The translations under genes were made by a program, and so were the position numbers. Of a stretch of DNA of 64,000 bases, positions 9,632 to 18,715 are shown in pieces (position 1 is the first letter of the stretch; every line of letters begins with the position of its first letter). The notes beneath the pieces were generated by a model. The model was not told where the DNA came from. It was given only the letters and a program-made list of their open reading frames with translations, and made no database searches. Source of the DNA: a bacterium (GTDB lineage Bacteria; Armatimonadota; Abditibacteriia; Abditibacteriales; Abditibacteriaceae); contig SDZD01000031.1 in assembly GCA_004172935.1 (NCBI GenBank), positions 1-64,000 of the forward strand. The letters are read 5' to 3'.

Positions 9632-10480
9632 ATGAACCCAGAGGTCGATCCTTACGCCGTTTTAGGTGTTTCTCGCGACTGCAACGCCGACGAACTCAAG
9701 TCGGCGTATCGTCGTCTGGCGCGTGAAAATCACCCCGACATCGCTCCCGACAAGGACGAAGCGACGCTGCGCATGACTCAAATCAATGCGGCGTGGGGGC
9801 TTGTCGGCGACCCGCAACGGCGCGCAAGTTTCGACACTCGCTGGCGTTTAGACCAACGCGACCGCCTGTTGGCGGCGCAGCGTATGGCGCGGCAGAATAG
9901 CCGCCCCAAATCCCATCCTGCTCCCCCCTCCAAAACCAGCAGCACTAAAACAGGGCATGGCAAGCCCACATCTACTCCTGCAAATGCGGCGTCTTCGGCC
10001 GCGACTAAACCCAAATCGAGTTCTAAACGCCCTCTGGTGACGCCCGCCTCGCGGCACGCGCGCCTCGCCCAGGCGTCTCGCTTGCTATTCGAGCAAGACA
10101 AACCAAACGAAGCGCTGGATTTGTGCAAAGCGGTTTTGAAAAACGATTTCCGCAACACGCTGGCGCGCGAACTGATGGGCGATGCCTATTTGCGTTTGGG
10201 GCAAACCGACCGAGCGCTCGCCGTGTGGGAACAGGCTTTAGTATTGGCCCCCGGCAATGTCACTTTGCGCCGCCGCTGGCTCGGCCTCATGTCGCCCGAA
10301 GCGCGCGCGACCTTCGAGCGCAAGGGAGGGCATTCGGGGCATCCTCAGGCCATGCCTCGTCAACCCCATGTGGCGCGGACATCGTCACAGGGTCAGGGGC
10401 CGGGGGCGGCGGCCCCATCAAGGCCCGCGCCACCTTCCGGCTTGCTATCGCGTTTGGTGTCTAAGCTAAAGAAGAGATGA
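9632..10480 (+). CDS. J-domain protein with TPR repeats
   Basis: Co-chaperone-like protein of 282 residues. The N-terminal J domain (about 6-70) contains DPYAVLGVSRDCNADELKSA and the essential HPD tripeptide (ENHPDIAP), so it should stimulate a DnaK-type ATPase. A low-complexity Ser/Thr/Lys/Pro linker (about 85-145) leads to TPR-like helices (about 150-225: ASRLLFEQDKPNEALDLCKAV and MGDAYLRLGQTDRALAVWEQAL). There are no zinc-finger or G/F regions, so it is not DnaJ itself. The start codon directly abuts the stop of the PilC-like gene, suggesting a shared transcript and possibly a role in assembly of that machinery (inference). Confidence 0.88.
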   Translation: MNPEVDPYAVLGVSRDCNADELKSAYRRLARENHPDIAPDKDEATLRMTQINAAWGLVGDPQRRASFDTRWRLDQRDRLLAAQRMARQNSRPKSHPAPPSKTSSTKTGHGKPTSTPANAASSAATKPKSSSKRPLVTPASRHARLAQASRLLFEQDKPNEALDLCKAVLKNDFRNTLARELMGDAYLRLGQTDRALAVWEQALVLAPGNVTLRRRWLGLMSPEARATFERKGGHSGHPQAMPRQPHVARTSSQGQGPGAAAPSRPAPPSGLLSRLVSKLKKR

Positions 10481-10517
10481 CCTGTGGGCTGCTCCTGGCA
10501 GTGCCTCGGTAAAACCT

Positions 10518-11567
10518 ATGTCGCTGTTTCCGTTATCTGTTTTCAAGCGTAAGAAAGACGCAAAAATTCCTCTGGCCATGGTCGCTCTTAGCGACGCACC
10601 CAGCGCCCAAATCGCAAGCGACGCCGGTATTGACGCCATTTTAGTGGGCGACTCGTTGGGCAACACCGCACTTGGTTTCGATTCGACGATTCCCGTCACA
10701 ATGGACATGATGGCCCACCATGTCGCTGCGGTCGTGCGCGGCGTCAAAAGTTCCACCCGTCCCGACGTGCCCGTCATTGGCGATTTGCCTTTTGGCTCTT
10801 ACGCTACCCCCGAAAAGGGTGTCGAGAATGCCGTCCGCTTGATGCAGTTGGGCGCCCACGCCGTCAAAGTCGAAGGCACTCAATCTTATTCGCGTTACCG
10901 CGATGGAATGTCCTACGAAGAAAGCCCTTTGTTCGCGGCGCTTCAGGCTGCGGGCGTTCCAGTCATGGGGCACATCGGTTTTACGCCTCAATCTCAACTT
11001 GTGCTGGGCAAAGTGGTGCAGGGTAAGACGCGGGCAGATGCTCAGGATTTATGGAAGCAAGCGCGTTCGCTGGAACAGAGCGGCTGTTTCGCCGTTGTTC
11101 TTGAGGCCATGACTCAAGAAATCGCCAATAAAATCACCGAGAAATCGAAGATTCCAACCATCGGCATTGGCGCGGGCAACGGATGCGATGGGCAAGTTCT
11201 GGTGTGGCATGATTTGGTCGGTATTTCGGCCAAAAGCCTCAAAATGGCGCGGGCCTATGCGCAGACTCGCCAACTGTGGACTGAGGCGTTGCAGGAGTAC
11301 AAGAGCGATGTCGAATCGAAGGCGTTTCCCACGGCTGATAATGGCTGGGTGATGGACCCCGAAGAACTCAAACTCTGGCAAGATGAGGGGCTGGTGGTCA
11401 ACGAGGAGTATTATGATGAATCGCTTCTGACCATCGAACCATTTGAAGGCGAAACGTTCACCATACACGGCGAAAAGGATAGGCATGGTGGTTGGCGACC
11501 GTATCCCATCGCTTCCAATAACCCAGATGAGGATTTCGATGATAGTGACCCTTTCGCTGACCAGTGA
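10518..11567 (+). CDS. panB: 3-methyl-2-oxobutanoate hydroxymethyltransferase with C-terminal extension
   Basis: First committed step of pantothenate synthesis: alpha-ketoisovalerate plus methylene-tetrahydrofolate gives ketopantoate. The TIM-barrel core (about 10-265) has the metal-binding VGDSLGN (Asp45), GDLPFGSY, KVEGTQ, PVMGHIGFTPQ, VLEAM and TIGIGAGNGCDGQVLV, all family signatures. The protein is 349 residues, about 70-80 longer than typical PanB. The extra C-terminus is acidic and ends DEDFDDSDPFADQ. panC lies 42 bases downstream, forming a pan operon. Confidence 0.95.
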   Translation: MSLFPLSVFKRKKDAKIPLAMVALSDAPSAQIASDAGIDAILVGDSLGNTALGFDSTIPVTMDMMAHHVAAVVRGVKSSTRPDVPVIGDLPFGSYATPEKGVENAVRLMQLGAHAVKVEGTQSYSRYRDGMSYEESPLFAALQAAGVPVMGHIGFTPQSQLVLGKVVQGKTRADAQDLWKQARSLEQSGCFAVVLEAMTQEIANKITEKSKIPTIGIGAGNGCDGQVLVWHDLVGISAKSLKMARAYAQTRQLWTEALQEYKSDVESKAFPTADNGWVMDPEELKLWQDEGLVVNEEYYDESLLTIEPFEGETFTIHGEKDRHGGWRPYPIASNNPDEDFDDSDPFADQ

Positions 11568-11609
11568 AATAACGGCAAACGCCCTGTCAAACTGAGTTCG
11601 CTTCTATCT

Positions 11610-12461
11610 ATGCAAATCATATCCGAACCGCGTGAAATGCAGCGACTCTGCGGGAGTTGGCGTTGCGGGCGCGAAACCATTGGCTTTGTGCCTACGATGG
11701 GGGCGCTCCATGCCGGACACCTCGAATTGGCCCGCCGCGCCAAAAGCGAGAACGAGCGCATGGTCGCCTCGATCTTCGTCAACCCTGCGCAGTTCGGTCC
11801 CAAGGAAGACCTCGACCGCTATCCCAGCCCCTTCGAGCGCGACTGCCAACTTCTCGCCGATTTGGGCTGCGATGCCGTTTTCGCGCCCACCAAAGAAGTG
11901 ATGTATGGCGGCGCCAACTTCTCGCATGGTACCTGGATTGACGTGACTCCCTTCGACGAGATGTGGGAGGGAGTCACGCGCCCCGGCCATTTGCGCGGTG
12001 TGGCGACGGTGGTTGCGAAGCTGTTCAACATCTGCACCCCGGCGCGTGCCTACTTCGGCGAGAAAGATTTTCAGCAGTTGCGCGTCGTCGAATGTCTGGT
12101 GCGTGACCTGAACTTTGGAATCGAAATCGTGCCTTGCCCGACATTGCGTGAGTCCGATGGTTTGGCGATGAGCAGTCGCAACGTATACCTTTCGCCAACC
12201 GAACGCCAGAGCGCGACGGTTATCTTCCGCGCCATGAGTGCCGCAAAAGCACTGGCGCAAAGCGGCGAAACCAGCGTCTCGAAAATCGGTGAAGCGATGG
12301 ACAAAGTCTTTTCGCAAGAACCCGATATGGTGCCGCAATACGTCTCAATCGTCGACTCCGAGACGCTGGCCCCGCTGCGCGAACTCGATGGGCGCCCCGC
12401 GCGCATTTTGGTCGCGGCGCACCTCGGCAAAACTCGCCTCATCGACAATATGGCTCTATAA
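11610..12461 (+). CDS. panC: Pantoate--beta-alanine ligase
   Basis: ATP-dependent condensation of pantoate and beta-alanine to pantothenate, in the cytosol. At 283 residues it matches the family length. The nucleotidyltransferase HxGH motif appears as PTMGALHAGH (His34, His37), followed by SIFVNPAQFGPKEDLDRYPS, RPGHLRGVATVVAKLFNI, YFGEKDFQQL and the KMSKS-like MSSRNVYLS. It is the second gene of the panBC pair. No panD is visible in the window. Confidence 0.97.
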   Translation: MQIISEPREMQRLCGSWRCGRETIGFVPTMGALHAGHLELARRAKSENERMVASIFVNPAQFGPKEDLDRYPSPFERDCQLLADLGCDAVFAPTKEVMYGGANFSHGTWIDVTPFDEMWEGVTRPGHLRGVATVVAKLFNICTPARAYFGEKDFQQLRVVECLVRDLNFGIEIVPCPTLRESDGLAMSSRNVYLSPTERQSATVIFRAMSAAKALAQSGETSVSKIGEAMDKVFSQEPDMVPQYVSIVDSETLAPLRELDGRPARILVAAHLGKTRLIDNMAL

Positions 12462-12528
12462 TTCTGCTTGCAGGGGCCTTTGTGGCCCGCTGCACGTGGT
12501 TCTACCCCTCTTTCCAATCATAACCATC

Positions 12529-13494
12529 ATGAACACCGCATTTTTTCACTCCCCCCGCTTTTTGGAGCATGAGAACGGCCCCAACCATCCCGAACGCCCG
12601 CAGCGCTTGGAAGCCATTGTTAAAGCCGTCAAAGAGGTTGGCCTGTGGGATGCCCTCGACCACCCCGAATTTGAGGCCGCTGCCGACATCGACCTGTGGA
12701 CATGCCACACACAGGCCCATATAGAGCGCGTTAAGCAGTTGGCTCAAGATGGTGGCGGTTATCTCGATGGCGATACCCATGTTTCGCCCGTTTCGTTTGA
12801 GGTCGCGACTTTAGGAGTTGGCGCCGCGATAGCGGCTGTTGGCGCCGTTATGAAGGGCGAGGCGAAAAACGCCTTCGTCGCCGCTCGTCCTCCCGGCCAC
12901 CATGCTGAAAGCGGGCGCGAACCGAACTCGCCGTGGGGCTTTTGCCTGTTCAACACCGTCGCCATCGCTGCGCGTGTTGCTCAACGCGATTTCGGGGCGC
13001 AGCGCGTCGCCATCCTCGACTTCGATGTTCACCACGGCAACGGCACGCAGGAAATTTTCTATTCCGACCCGTCTGTGCTGTTCGTTTCGTTGCACCAGTC
13101 GCCGCTCTTCCCGCATACAGGCACAGTAGGCCAGCGTGGCGCGGGCGAAGGTATAGATAAGACCATCAACTTCCCATTGCCCCCAGGCTCCAGCGGCGCG
13201 GTTTATCACCGCGTGTGGGGACAAGTAGGCGCCCGTGTGCGCGATTTCAAACCCGACCTCATTTTGCTGTCGGCAGGTTACGACGCCCACGAGGCCGACC
13301 CGTTGGGCGGCATGAAACTAACCGCCGACGATTACGGCGCTCTCATCTACGACGCTAAGCTATGGGCCGAAGAGAATTGCGGCGGCAAACTCGTCGCGAT
13401 TCTGGAAGGCGGTTACAACCTCGATGCCCTCGCTTCCAGCGTAGTGATGACGCTAGGCGTCATGAACGGCCAGTTCCTCGACGAACTGCACTAA
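12529..13494 (+). CDS. HDAC/AcuC-like zinc deacetylase
   Basis: Member of the arginase/deacetylase superfamily, likely a cytosolic amidohydrolase acting on acetyl-lysine, acetylpolyamines or similar amides. The ATG at 12529 gives 321 residues starting MNTAFFHSPRFLEHENGPNHPERPQRL, the usual class II start; the open frame upstream overlaps panC. Active-site motifs are RPPGHHAE (about 118-125), GFCLFNTVAIAA, the zinc ligands in DFDVHHGNGTQ (Asp166, His168) and GYDAHEADPLGG (Asp252), and EGGYNLDAL near the end. The substrate cannot be told from sequence. A 109-codon gene follows after 15 bases. Confidence 0.93.
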   Translation: MNTAFFHSPRFLEHENGPNHPERPQRLEAIVKAVKEVGLWDALDHPEFEAAADIDLWTCHTQAHIERVKQLAQDGGGYLDGDTHVSPVSFEVATLGVGAAIAAVGAVMKGEAKNAFVAARPPGHHAESGREPNSPWGFCLFNTVAIAARVAQRDFGAQRVAILDFDVHHGNGTQEIFYSDPSVLFVSLHQSPLFPHTGTVGQRGAGEGIDKTINFPLPPGSSGAVYHRVWGQVGARVRDFKPDLILLSAGYDAHEADPLGGMKLTADDYGALIYDAKLWAEENCGGKLVAILEGGYNLDALASSVVMTLGVMNGQFLDELH

Positions 13495-13509
13495 GGCACG
13501 CTAACTTCG

Positions 13510-13839
13510 ATGAAAATTTTACTCCTCGACCAAAATCTGTTCGGCGCTACTCGCGTTGAATCGAACCTGACGCGCAGTGGTCATCAAGTCCTGTTGCGTT
13601 CGCAGCCCGAAGCGGGCGATTTCGATTGCATCGTGTGGAACTTTGGCAATCCGAAATGGACGACAGAGAATATCGCGCCCGCTGTCGAAGAGGCTAAGGC
13701 ACAATTCCCCGATGCGAAATTGCTTGGATTTTGCGGACACCGCGAAGTCGAGAAGTGGAAAGCGGCGCTGAGTGCGGGCGTCCGCATGTCTAGCAACGAC
13801 AACATGATGAGCGACGCTAACTCGCAAGTCGAAAAATAA
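13510..13839 (+). CDS. Small receiver-fold-like protein, function unknown
   Basis: A 109-residue protein that starts MKILLLDQNLFGATRVESNL and has alternating beta strands and helices like a CheY or flavodoxin fold (DCIVWNF, AKLLGFCGH). It lacks the Asp pair and conserved Lys of a true receiver. It is probably cotranscribed with the deacetylase gene 15 bases upstream. Its function is not recognisable, and a strong terminator follows immediately. Confidence 0.65.
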   Translation: MKILLLDQNLFGATRVESNLTRSGHQVLLRSQPEAGDFDCIVWNFGNPKWTTENIAPAVEEAKAQFPDAKLLGFCGHREVEKWKAALSAGVRMSSNDNMMSDANSQVEK

Positions 13840-13840
13840 A

Positions 13841-13870
13841 AAAGGGCACGCTTAACCAAGCGTGCCCTTT
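13841..13870. terminator. Bidirectional intrinsic terminator
   Basis: A perfect 13-bp stem (13841-13853 with 13858-13870) closes on AACC, with A-runs on the left and T-runs on the right. It serves both the + strand deacetylase unit and the convergent - strand gene that ends at 13875. Confidence 0.9.
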
Positions 13871-13874
13871 TGCT

Positions 13875-15866
13875 TTATTCAAAACGCGCGTTTTGAATCG
13901 TCGTGTTCGTGCCCGCGACGATTGTAATTTTCTGCCATCCGCTTTTGCCACCCATGTAGAGGCGGGTCACGTTCGCCTCGCGCTTGAAAGGTGTGCCCAG
14001 AGCGCTGATGTTGGGTGCATCGACTCGAAGCGTGGTGGCGCCCGCTGGGACATAAACCCAACCCGTCGCGCGTGCCCCTGCTTTCAGTGCCACCGGAGCG
14101 CGATTGACTAACGCTTCGGGTTCAAGTCCCACGCTCAAAGCGGCGGGCAGGTAGATGGGGAGCGCCTTCTTCGCGGCAAACGAAGTTTTCATGGCGCCAT
14201 CCAGCCCATCGAGCAGGCTGCGTGTGTTGAGCATACTACGGCGCACAGCAACGTTTTGTGCCCCGACGCTGCGCTGAGCCAACGGTGCGAACGCGCGGCC
14301 CAGAAGTGGCGCGCCGTAGGTGCGTTCCAGCATAACTCCCAGCCCCTGAAAGAACTTGAGGTTGGTTGCCGAGCCATCCAGGCGCGGTTCGGTTGGGTCG
14401 GCGGCTAAGAAGGCCGAGCGTGCCGGAACGGCTTGCGTTTTGACGTGCAGCAAGAAGTCGTCGCGCAAATCGGTTGTGTTATCCAGCCCCAGAGCCGCCG
14501 GGTTTTGCGCCGCCCACATCATGCCGAGCGTTTCGCCCAGCAAGCCGTTGCCGTAAGGCTCCAATGGAGGGCGGAAACCGCCAAACGTTGGCAACGCGAC
14601 GTGCCCGTATTCATGGAATAGCTCGCGCAGCCACTCGCCTTCCGAGCGCTCGAAGCCAGCCTTCCAAAACATGATTTCGCCCGGTGTGGTCGATTCGTCC
14701 TGTCCGGCCAACGCTTGCCACGGCTTCACCAGTGGCGTCGTCTGCGATTCGACGGTAGTGGGTTTGGGGCCAGTGTTGATAGGGGGCATCTTCGGCCCCA
14801 TGTTGGCGCGCACCACCGGGTCGTCATCGTCCTGCGGCCAAATCGCCGAGATTTCGAGCAGATACAGTGTGGTGACGCCCTCGTCGCGCACTCCGCGTGT
14901 GTACAGGTTGGTGGCTCCCAACTGCGAGTCGAACAGGGCGTGGACTTTGAGGAATTGAGCGGCCAATTGCTGGGCACGCAGCGAATCGTCGCGCTTATCG
15001 CGCGTCAAAAACGGCGAGGCGTAGTACACCCGCACCGTCTGGCGCCACTGTCCGGCGTTGGTGCCGCTGTCTACGCGCTGATAGCCCGCGATCATGCGGT
15101 TTAGCTTCAGCGAGGTTGGGAGGCGGTCGAGTTCCTGGTCTTTCTCGGCTGCGCTCAATGTCGCTTCGGGGCGATAGAACGGCGGGATTTGCACCAGCGA
15201 CTGGTTGCGCTCGGCGGGCGGGAACAGCTGCCCCGCAGTCACCAGTAGGCCCAGTTTGGGCAAATCATCGAGTCCCGATTTCGAGGTTGGCGCGAACTCG
15301 AAGCGCTGCGCCTTCCACAAATTTTCGTGTGCCCTGACGGCGATGCCTTCCATCACGTCGTCGGGTGCTACCAGTGGCAAGCCACTGCGCAGCAGAGAGT
15401 TCAATTCGACATTGAGGTCGCGCACCACCGAGCTACTGGGCGAAACGCGCGTGGACCCCATGATGGTTTTGGCGCGCACGAGGGCGGTGATGGCCTCATC
15501 GCGGCGGGCGAACTGGGCGGCTGCACGGCCCCATAGCGCGTGGGCTTCAATCGTCGAAATCGCCAGGCGTTGGGTCACTGAGTCACCCGGCAATGCCGTC
15601 TGCGTCAGAGCGTTGCCACCAGAGGCTACTCCGAGCGCTTTCAGCGAACTTTGCGCGGCTTCGCGCAGCAGAGGCAGCGCAGACGTGTCATTTTGGTCGA
15701 GCAACTCCTGGCCTTTCGCGAGAGTGGCCTGTGTTGCTTCAGTAATTTTCTCTTCGAGTGGAGCTGGAGTCTTGTCTAGTGGAATTAGCTCTTGGGCATG
15801 AAGCGGAGTTGCCAGTAACGCGGGTAAAGCGTAGGTGAGGAAACGCCGCGTGGAAAAAAGAGGCAT
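13875..15866 (-). CDS. Secreted protein with HEYGH (HExxH) metallopeptidase-like motif
   Basis: Exported protein of 663 residues when read from ATG 15866, which gives a signal peptide (MPLFSTRRFLTYALPALLATPLHA); the frame is open to 15980 but without a signal-like start. The N-terminal third is helical and Ala/Leu-rich. In the middle is ELFHEYGHVALPTFGGF, an HExxH zinc-binding signature, followed about 25 residues later by GETLGMMWA, where the Glu could be the third ligand as in gluzincins. The C-terminus looks like a beta-rich domain (GWVYVPAGATTLRVDAPNIS). I recognise no named family, and peptidase activity is an inference from the motif. Confidence 0.75.
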   Translation of the reverse strand: MPLFSTRRFLTYALPALLATPLHAQELIPLDKTPAPLEEKITEATQATLAKGQELLDQNDTSALPLLREAAQSSLKALGVASGGNALTQTALPGDSVTQRLAISTIEAHALWGRAAAQFARRDEAITALVRAKTIMGSTRVSPSSSVVRDLNVELNSLLRSGLPLVAPDDVMEGIAVRAHENLWKAQRFEFAPTSKSGLDDLPKLGLLVTAGQLFPPAERNQSLVQIPPFYRPEATLSAAEKDQELDRLPTSLKLNRMIAGYQRVDSGTNAGQWRQTVRVYYASPFLTRDKRDDSLRAQQLAAQFLKVHALFDSQLGATNLYTRGVRDEGVTTLYLLEISAIWPQDDDDPVVRANMGPKMPPINTGPKPTTVESQTTPLVKPWQALAGQDESTTPGEIMFWKAGFERSEGEWLRELFHEYGHVALPTFGGFRPPLEPYGNGLLGETLGMMWAAQNPAALGLDNTTDLRDDFLLHVKTQAVPARSAFLAADPTEPRLDGSATNLKFFQGLGVMLERTYGAPLLGRAFAPLAQRSVGAQNVAVRRSMLNTRSLLDGLDGAMKTSFAAKKALPIYLPAALSVGLEPEALVNRAPVALKAGARATGWVYVPAGATTLRVDAPNISALGTPFKREANVTRLYMGGKSGWQKITIVAGTNTTIQNARFE

Positions 15867-15982
15867 GACTAAAAAATAAAGAACAAACGGCACATTTACC
15901 GACGCCCTGTGGTGGCTAGGGTTGCGCGCCCACAGGGGTTTACACCTCATGAAAGAACACTCGAAAACTGGCAAAGTCACGC

Positions 15983-17035
15983 CTAGTGGCAGTCAAATGA
16001 GGCCAGAACATCGGCGGGGATATGCTCATTCACCGTCGACATCTCGGTTTCGAAGGCGAAAATGCGATTCGATTCTTCACATTGCCATACCAGCACCCGC
16101 GTCTGCGGGGTGTGGCGGCGCAAAATCAAGTCGAAAAACATCACTGATAGGCGCGCCCGTGGGTCGCGCACTGGCCCCCGATACACAAGACACTTGTGCC
16201 CGTTCACTTCCACCGTTTCGTCGTCGCGGCGTGCCAGCGAAAGCGCTTTGTTTTTGAAAGCGATGTTCCAGTCGGCCCATTCATCAAGCGGCTTGCCTTC
16301 GAGCAGAACATTGGCGACCGGGAAGCGCTGCACTCGAATGCGCTCGGCGCGCCGCCCCCAGCCGTACATGCCGACTGGTTTAGGCCGAACCCACTCCAAA
16401 TCGAGCTTTGAAACCAGCATTTGCGAGCGGCCTATGGGGAACTCTTCGGGAATGTCGAGTTGCAATTCGAACGCGGCCCATGTGTCCCAGCCGCCGTGCC
16501 CATCGCAGTCCAGCGATTGCAAAATCTCCTGTGCCACGCGCTCCACGCGACGCGGCGCCTCATGGTTTTGGCCCAGCAGGTGCGCCACCACAACGCGCTT
16601 ACATTTTTCGCAGCTCCACGCCACGCCATAGCCACACGGCGCGGCGCCCGTTGTGTCGCTCGTCCAACCGAATGACACGAGGCGGTTCTTGCCCTTTTTG
16701 TGTTTGGAAACCAGATTCAAATCGCCGCGCGACTCGAACGGGCGTTTGGATTTTTTGGCGTCTTTCGCCAGCGATTCGATGAAGTTATCAACCGTCTTCT
16801 CGATATTGACTTCGTTCTTCGGAGTTTCCCAGCGGATTTCCAGCCGCGCGCCATCGGGGTCGTCGATGCGCACATCGCCCCGTTCGCGGGTGCCAGCCAC
16901 TTTGCCGGGGTTCCATTCGGCGGGCACAGACAGCGTCATCCCCTGCCAACCAATGATGTGGCGGGCGCGTCCCCACAGCGGCGGCAGAGATTCGCCGCGC
17001 GAGGAATCGGAGGGCGCTGATTTCGTCGGTTTCAT
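15983..17035 (-). CDS. Protein of unknown function with two similar halves
   Basis: A 350-residue soluble-looking protein without signal or membrane segments. The two halves resemble each other. Residues about 25-175 contain LSVPAEWNPGK, VAWSCEKCKRVVVAHLL and VAQEILQSLDCDGH. Residues about 190-350 contain LDIPEEFPIGR, LVWQCEESNRIFAFET and IPADVLASFDCH. Each half therefore has a VPxEW-like strand, a W-x-C-E turn and a closing xSxDC element, which points to an internal duplication. It is divergent from polX, 17 bases apart, and upstream of the HEYGH gene on the same strand. No function is assigned. Confidence 0.75.
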   Translation of the reverse strand: MKPTKSAPSDSSRGESLPPLWGRARHIIGWQGMTLSVPAEWNPGKVAGTRERGDVRIDDPDGARLEIRWETPKNEVNIEKTVDNFIESLAKDAKKSKRPFESRGDLNLVSKHKKGKNRLVSFGWTSDTTGAAPCGYGVAWSCEKCKRVVVAHLLGQNHEAPRRVERVAQEILQSLDCDGHGGWDTWAAFELQLDIPEEFPIGRSQMLVSKLDLEWVRPKPVGMYGWGRRAERIRVQRFPVANVLLEGKPLDEWADWNIAFKNKALSLARRDDETVEVNGHKCLVYRGPVRDPRARLSVMFFDLILRRHTPQTRVLVWQCEESNRIFAFETEMSTVNEHIPADVLASFDCH

Positions 17036-17052
17036 ACTTAGTTAAAAGTATC

Positions 17053-18696
17053 ATGCAAAACGCCGCTCTCGCCCGTCAATTCGATCAAATCGCCGCCTAC
17101 CTCGAACTGGCGGGCGACTCGATTTTCAAAATTCGCGCCTATCGCGAAGCAGCTTCCGCCATCGCCGACTACCCCGGCCCCATTGAAGACGCCGATTTAA
17201 AAGCAATCGAAGGGCTTGGTGCCGCCACAATGGCTAAGTCGCGCGAATGGTTCAAAACCGGAAAAATCAGGGTTCTCGAAGAACTCAAGGCGCAGTACCC
17301 AGCCGGTTTGCTCGAAGTGATGCGAGTGCCCGGTCTTGGCCCCAAAAAAGTCCAGTTACTGTGGAAAGAAAAGGACATCGACTCGCTCGCCAAACTTCAG
17401 GCCGCGCTCGATGCCAACGAACTCGATAAGGTCGCTGGATTTGGCCCCAAAACGCGCGACAACCTGAAAACCGCGCTTCGTCGCCTCGGCGAACTCACCG
17501 CGCGCACCCCGCTTCCCGACGCCACCAATACCGCGACGAAAATTCTCATTGCTCTGGCTCAGGTCGCCCCCGATACCCACATCGAAATCGCGGGCAGTGT
17601 GCGGCGTGGCGCCGATACCGTCGGCAACATCAACTTCGTCGCCAGCAGCGATACCCCTGCGCCGTTGCTCGATGCCTTCGCCGCGTTGCCGCTGTTCGAG
17701 GCTGTGCTTACCCGCGACGAAACCAGTATTAAAGCCCGCTTGCACGATGGAGTCGAAGCTGAACTCGTCGTGGCCCCGCCCTCCCGCTTCGGCACCCAGT
17801 TGTGGTTTTCTACTGGCTCCAGAGCGCACATCGAAGGCATCGAGGCGCCGCCCGCTTTCGCCTCCGAGCGCGAGGTGTATGCCCATCTAAACGCCGATTA
17901 TATTCCCGCCGAACTGCGCGAAGGCCGCGACGAGTGGCAACTGGCGCGTGCCCACTCATTGCCCAAACTCATCGAAACGAGTGATATTCGTGGCGATATT
18001 CACACCCACTCGACGTGGAGCGATGGCGTCGCCAGCATCCGCCAGATGGCTCAGGCCATGAGCGAGCGCGGTTACGCTTATTTCGCGGTGTGCGACCACT
18101 CCAAAGCGCTTGCCATGACGAATGGCCTTGACGCCTTTCGCGTGCGCGAACAGGCGCACGAAATCGCCGAAGTTCAGGCCGATTTCCCGCATCTGAAAAT
18201 CTTTCGCGGCATCGAATGCGACATCATGCGCGACGGCAGCATGGATTTAGACGATGAGGTTCTTTCCGAACTCGATTTCGTGGTCGGTTCCGTTCACTCA
18301 GCCTTCAACCTGCCGCTCGTCGAGCAAACCGACCGCATCATCCGCGCCATCCGTAACCCGCACGTCGATCTTATCGGCCACCCCACTGGCCGTGTTCTGG
18401 GGATTCGCCCTCCCTATGATGTCGATGTGCCCGCCCTCATCGAAGCCGCCAAAGAAACAGGCTGTTGCCTCGAAATCAACGCTTCCGAACGTCTCGATTT
18501 AAAAGACGACTACGCCCGCGCCACACGGGAAGCCGGAGTGCTGCTGTGCATCAACACCGACGCCCACGGCCCGCGCATGTTGCCCAATATGTCCTTCGGC
18601 GTCGCTACTGCCCGCCGCGCCGGATGCGAAGCCAAACACGTTCTCAACACCAAATCACTCGATGAAATGCTGGCGTGGATGGGCAAACGCAAATAA
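17053..18696 (+). CDS. polX: PolX-family protein with PHP domain; polymerase site degenerate
   Basis: Bacterial family X DNA polymerase architecture in 547 residues: an N-terminal 8-kDa-like HhH region (MRVPGLGPKKV, VAGFGPKTRD), a palm (about 170-260) and a C-terminal PHP nuclease domain (about 310-547). The PHP metal ligands look intact: HTHSTWSDG (His317, His319, Asp324), CDHS, GIECDIM, GSVHSAFN, HPTGR, NTDAHGP. The polymerase triad is not: the usual GDxD is GNIN (Asn192, Asn194), and the usual VDLRV is AELVV (Glu237). About 25 residues after the GSxAH motif are also missing. I expect a PHP exonuclease/phosphatase or AP-processing enzyme without DNA synthesis. Confidence 0.9.
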   Translation: MQNAALARQFDQIAAYLELAGDSIFKIRAYREAASAIADYPGPIEDADLKAIEGLGAATMAKSREWFKTGKIRVLEELKAQYPAGLLEVMRVPGLGPKKVQLLWKEKDIDSLAKLQAALDANELDKVAGFGPKTRDNLKTALRRLGELTARTPLPDATNTATKILIALAQVAPDTHIEIAGSVRRGADTVGNINFVASSDTPAPLLDAFAALPLFEAVLTRDETSIKARLHDGVEAELVVAPPSRFGTQLWFSTGSRAHIEGIEAPPAFASEREVYAHLNADYIPAELREGRDEWQLARAHSLPKLIETSDIRGDIHTHSTWSDGVASIRQMAQAMSERGYAYFAVCDHSKALAMTNGLDAFRVREQAHEIAEVQADFPHLKIFRGIECDIMRDGSMDLDDEVLSELDFVVGSVHSAFNLPLVEQTDRIIRAIRNPHVDLIGHPTGRVLGIRPPYDVDVPALIEAAKETGCCLEINASERLDLKDDYARATREAGVLLCINTDAHGPRMLPNMSFGVATARRAGCEAKHVLNTKSLDEMLAWMGKRK

Positions 18697-18715
18697 TTTG
18701 AATCGAAATCTTCCA

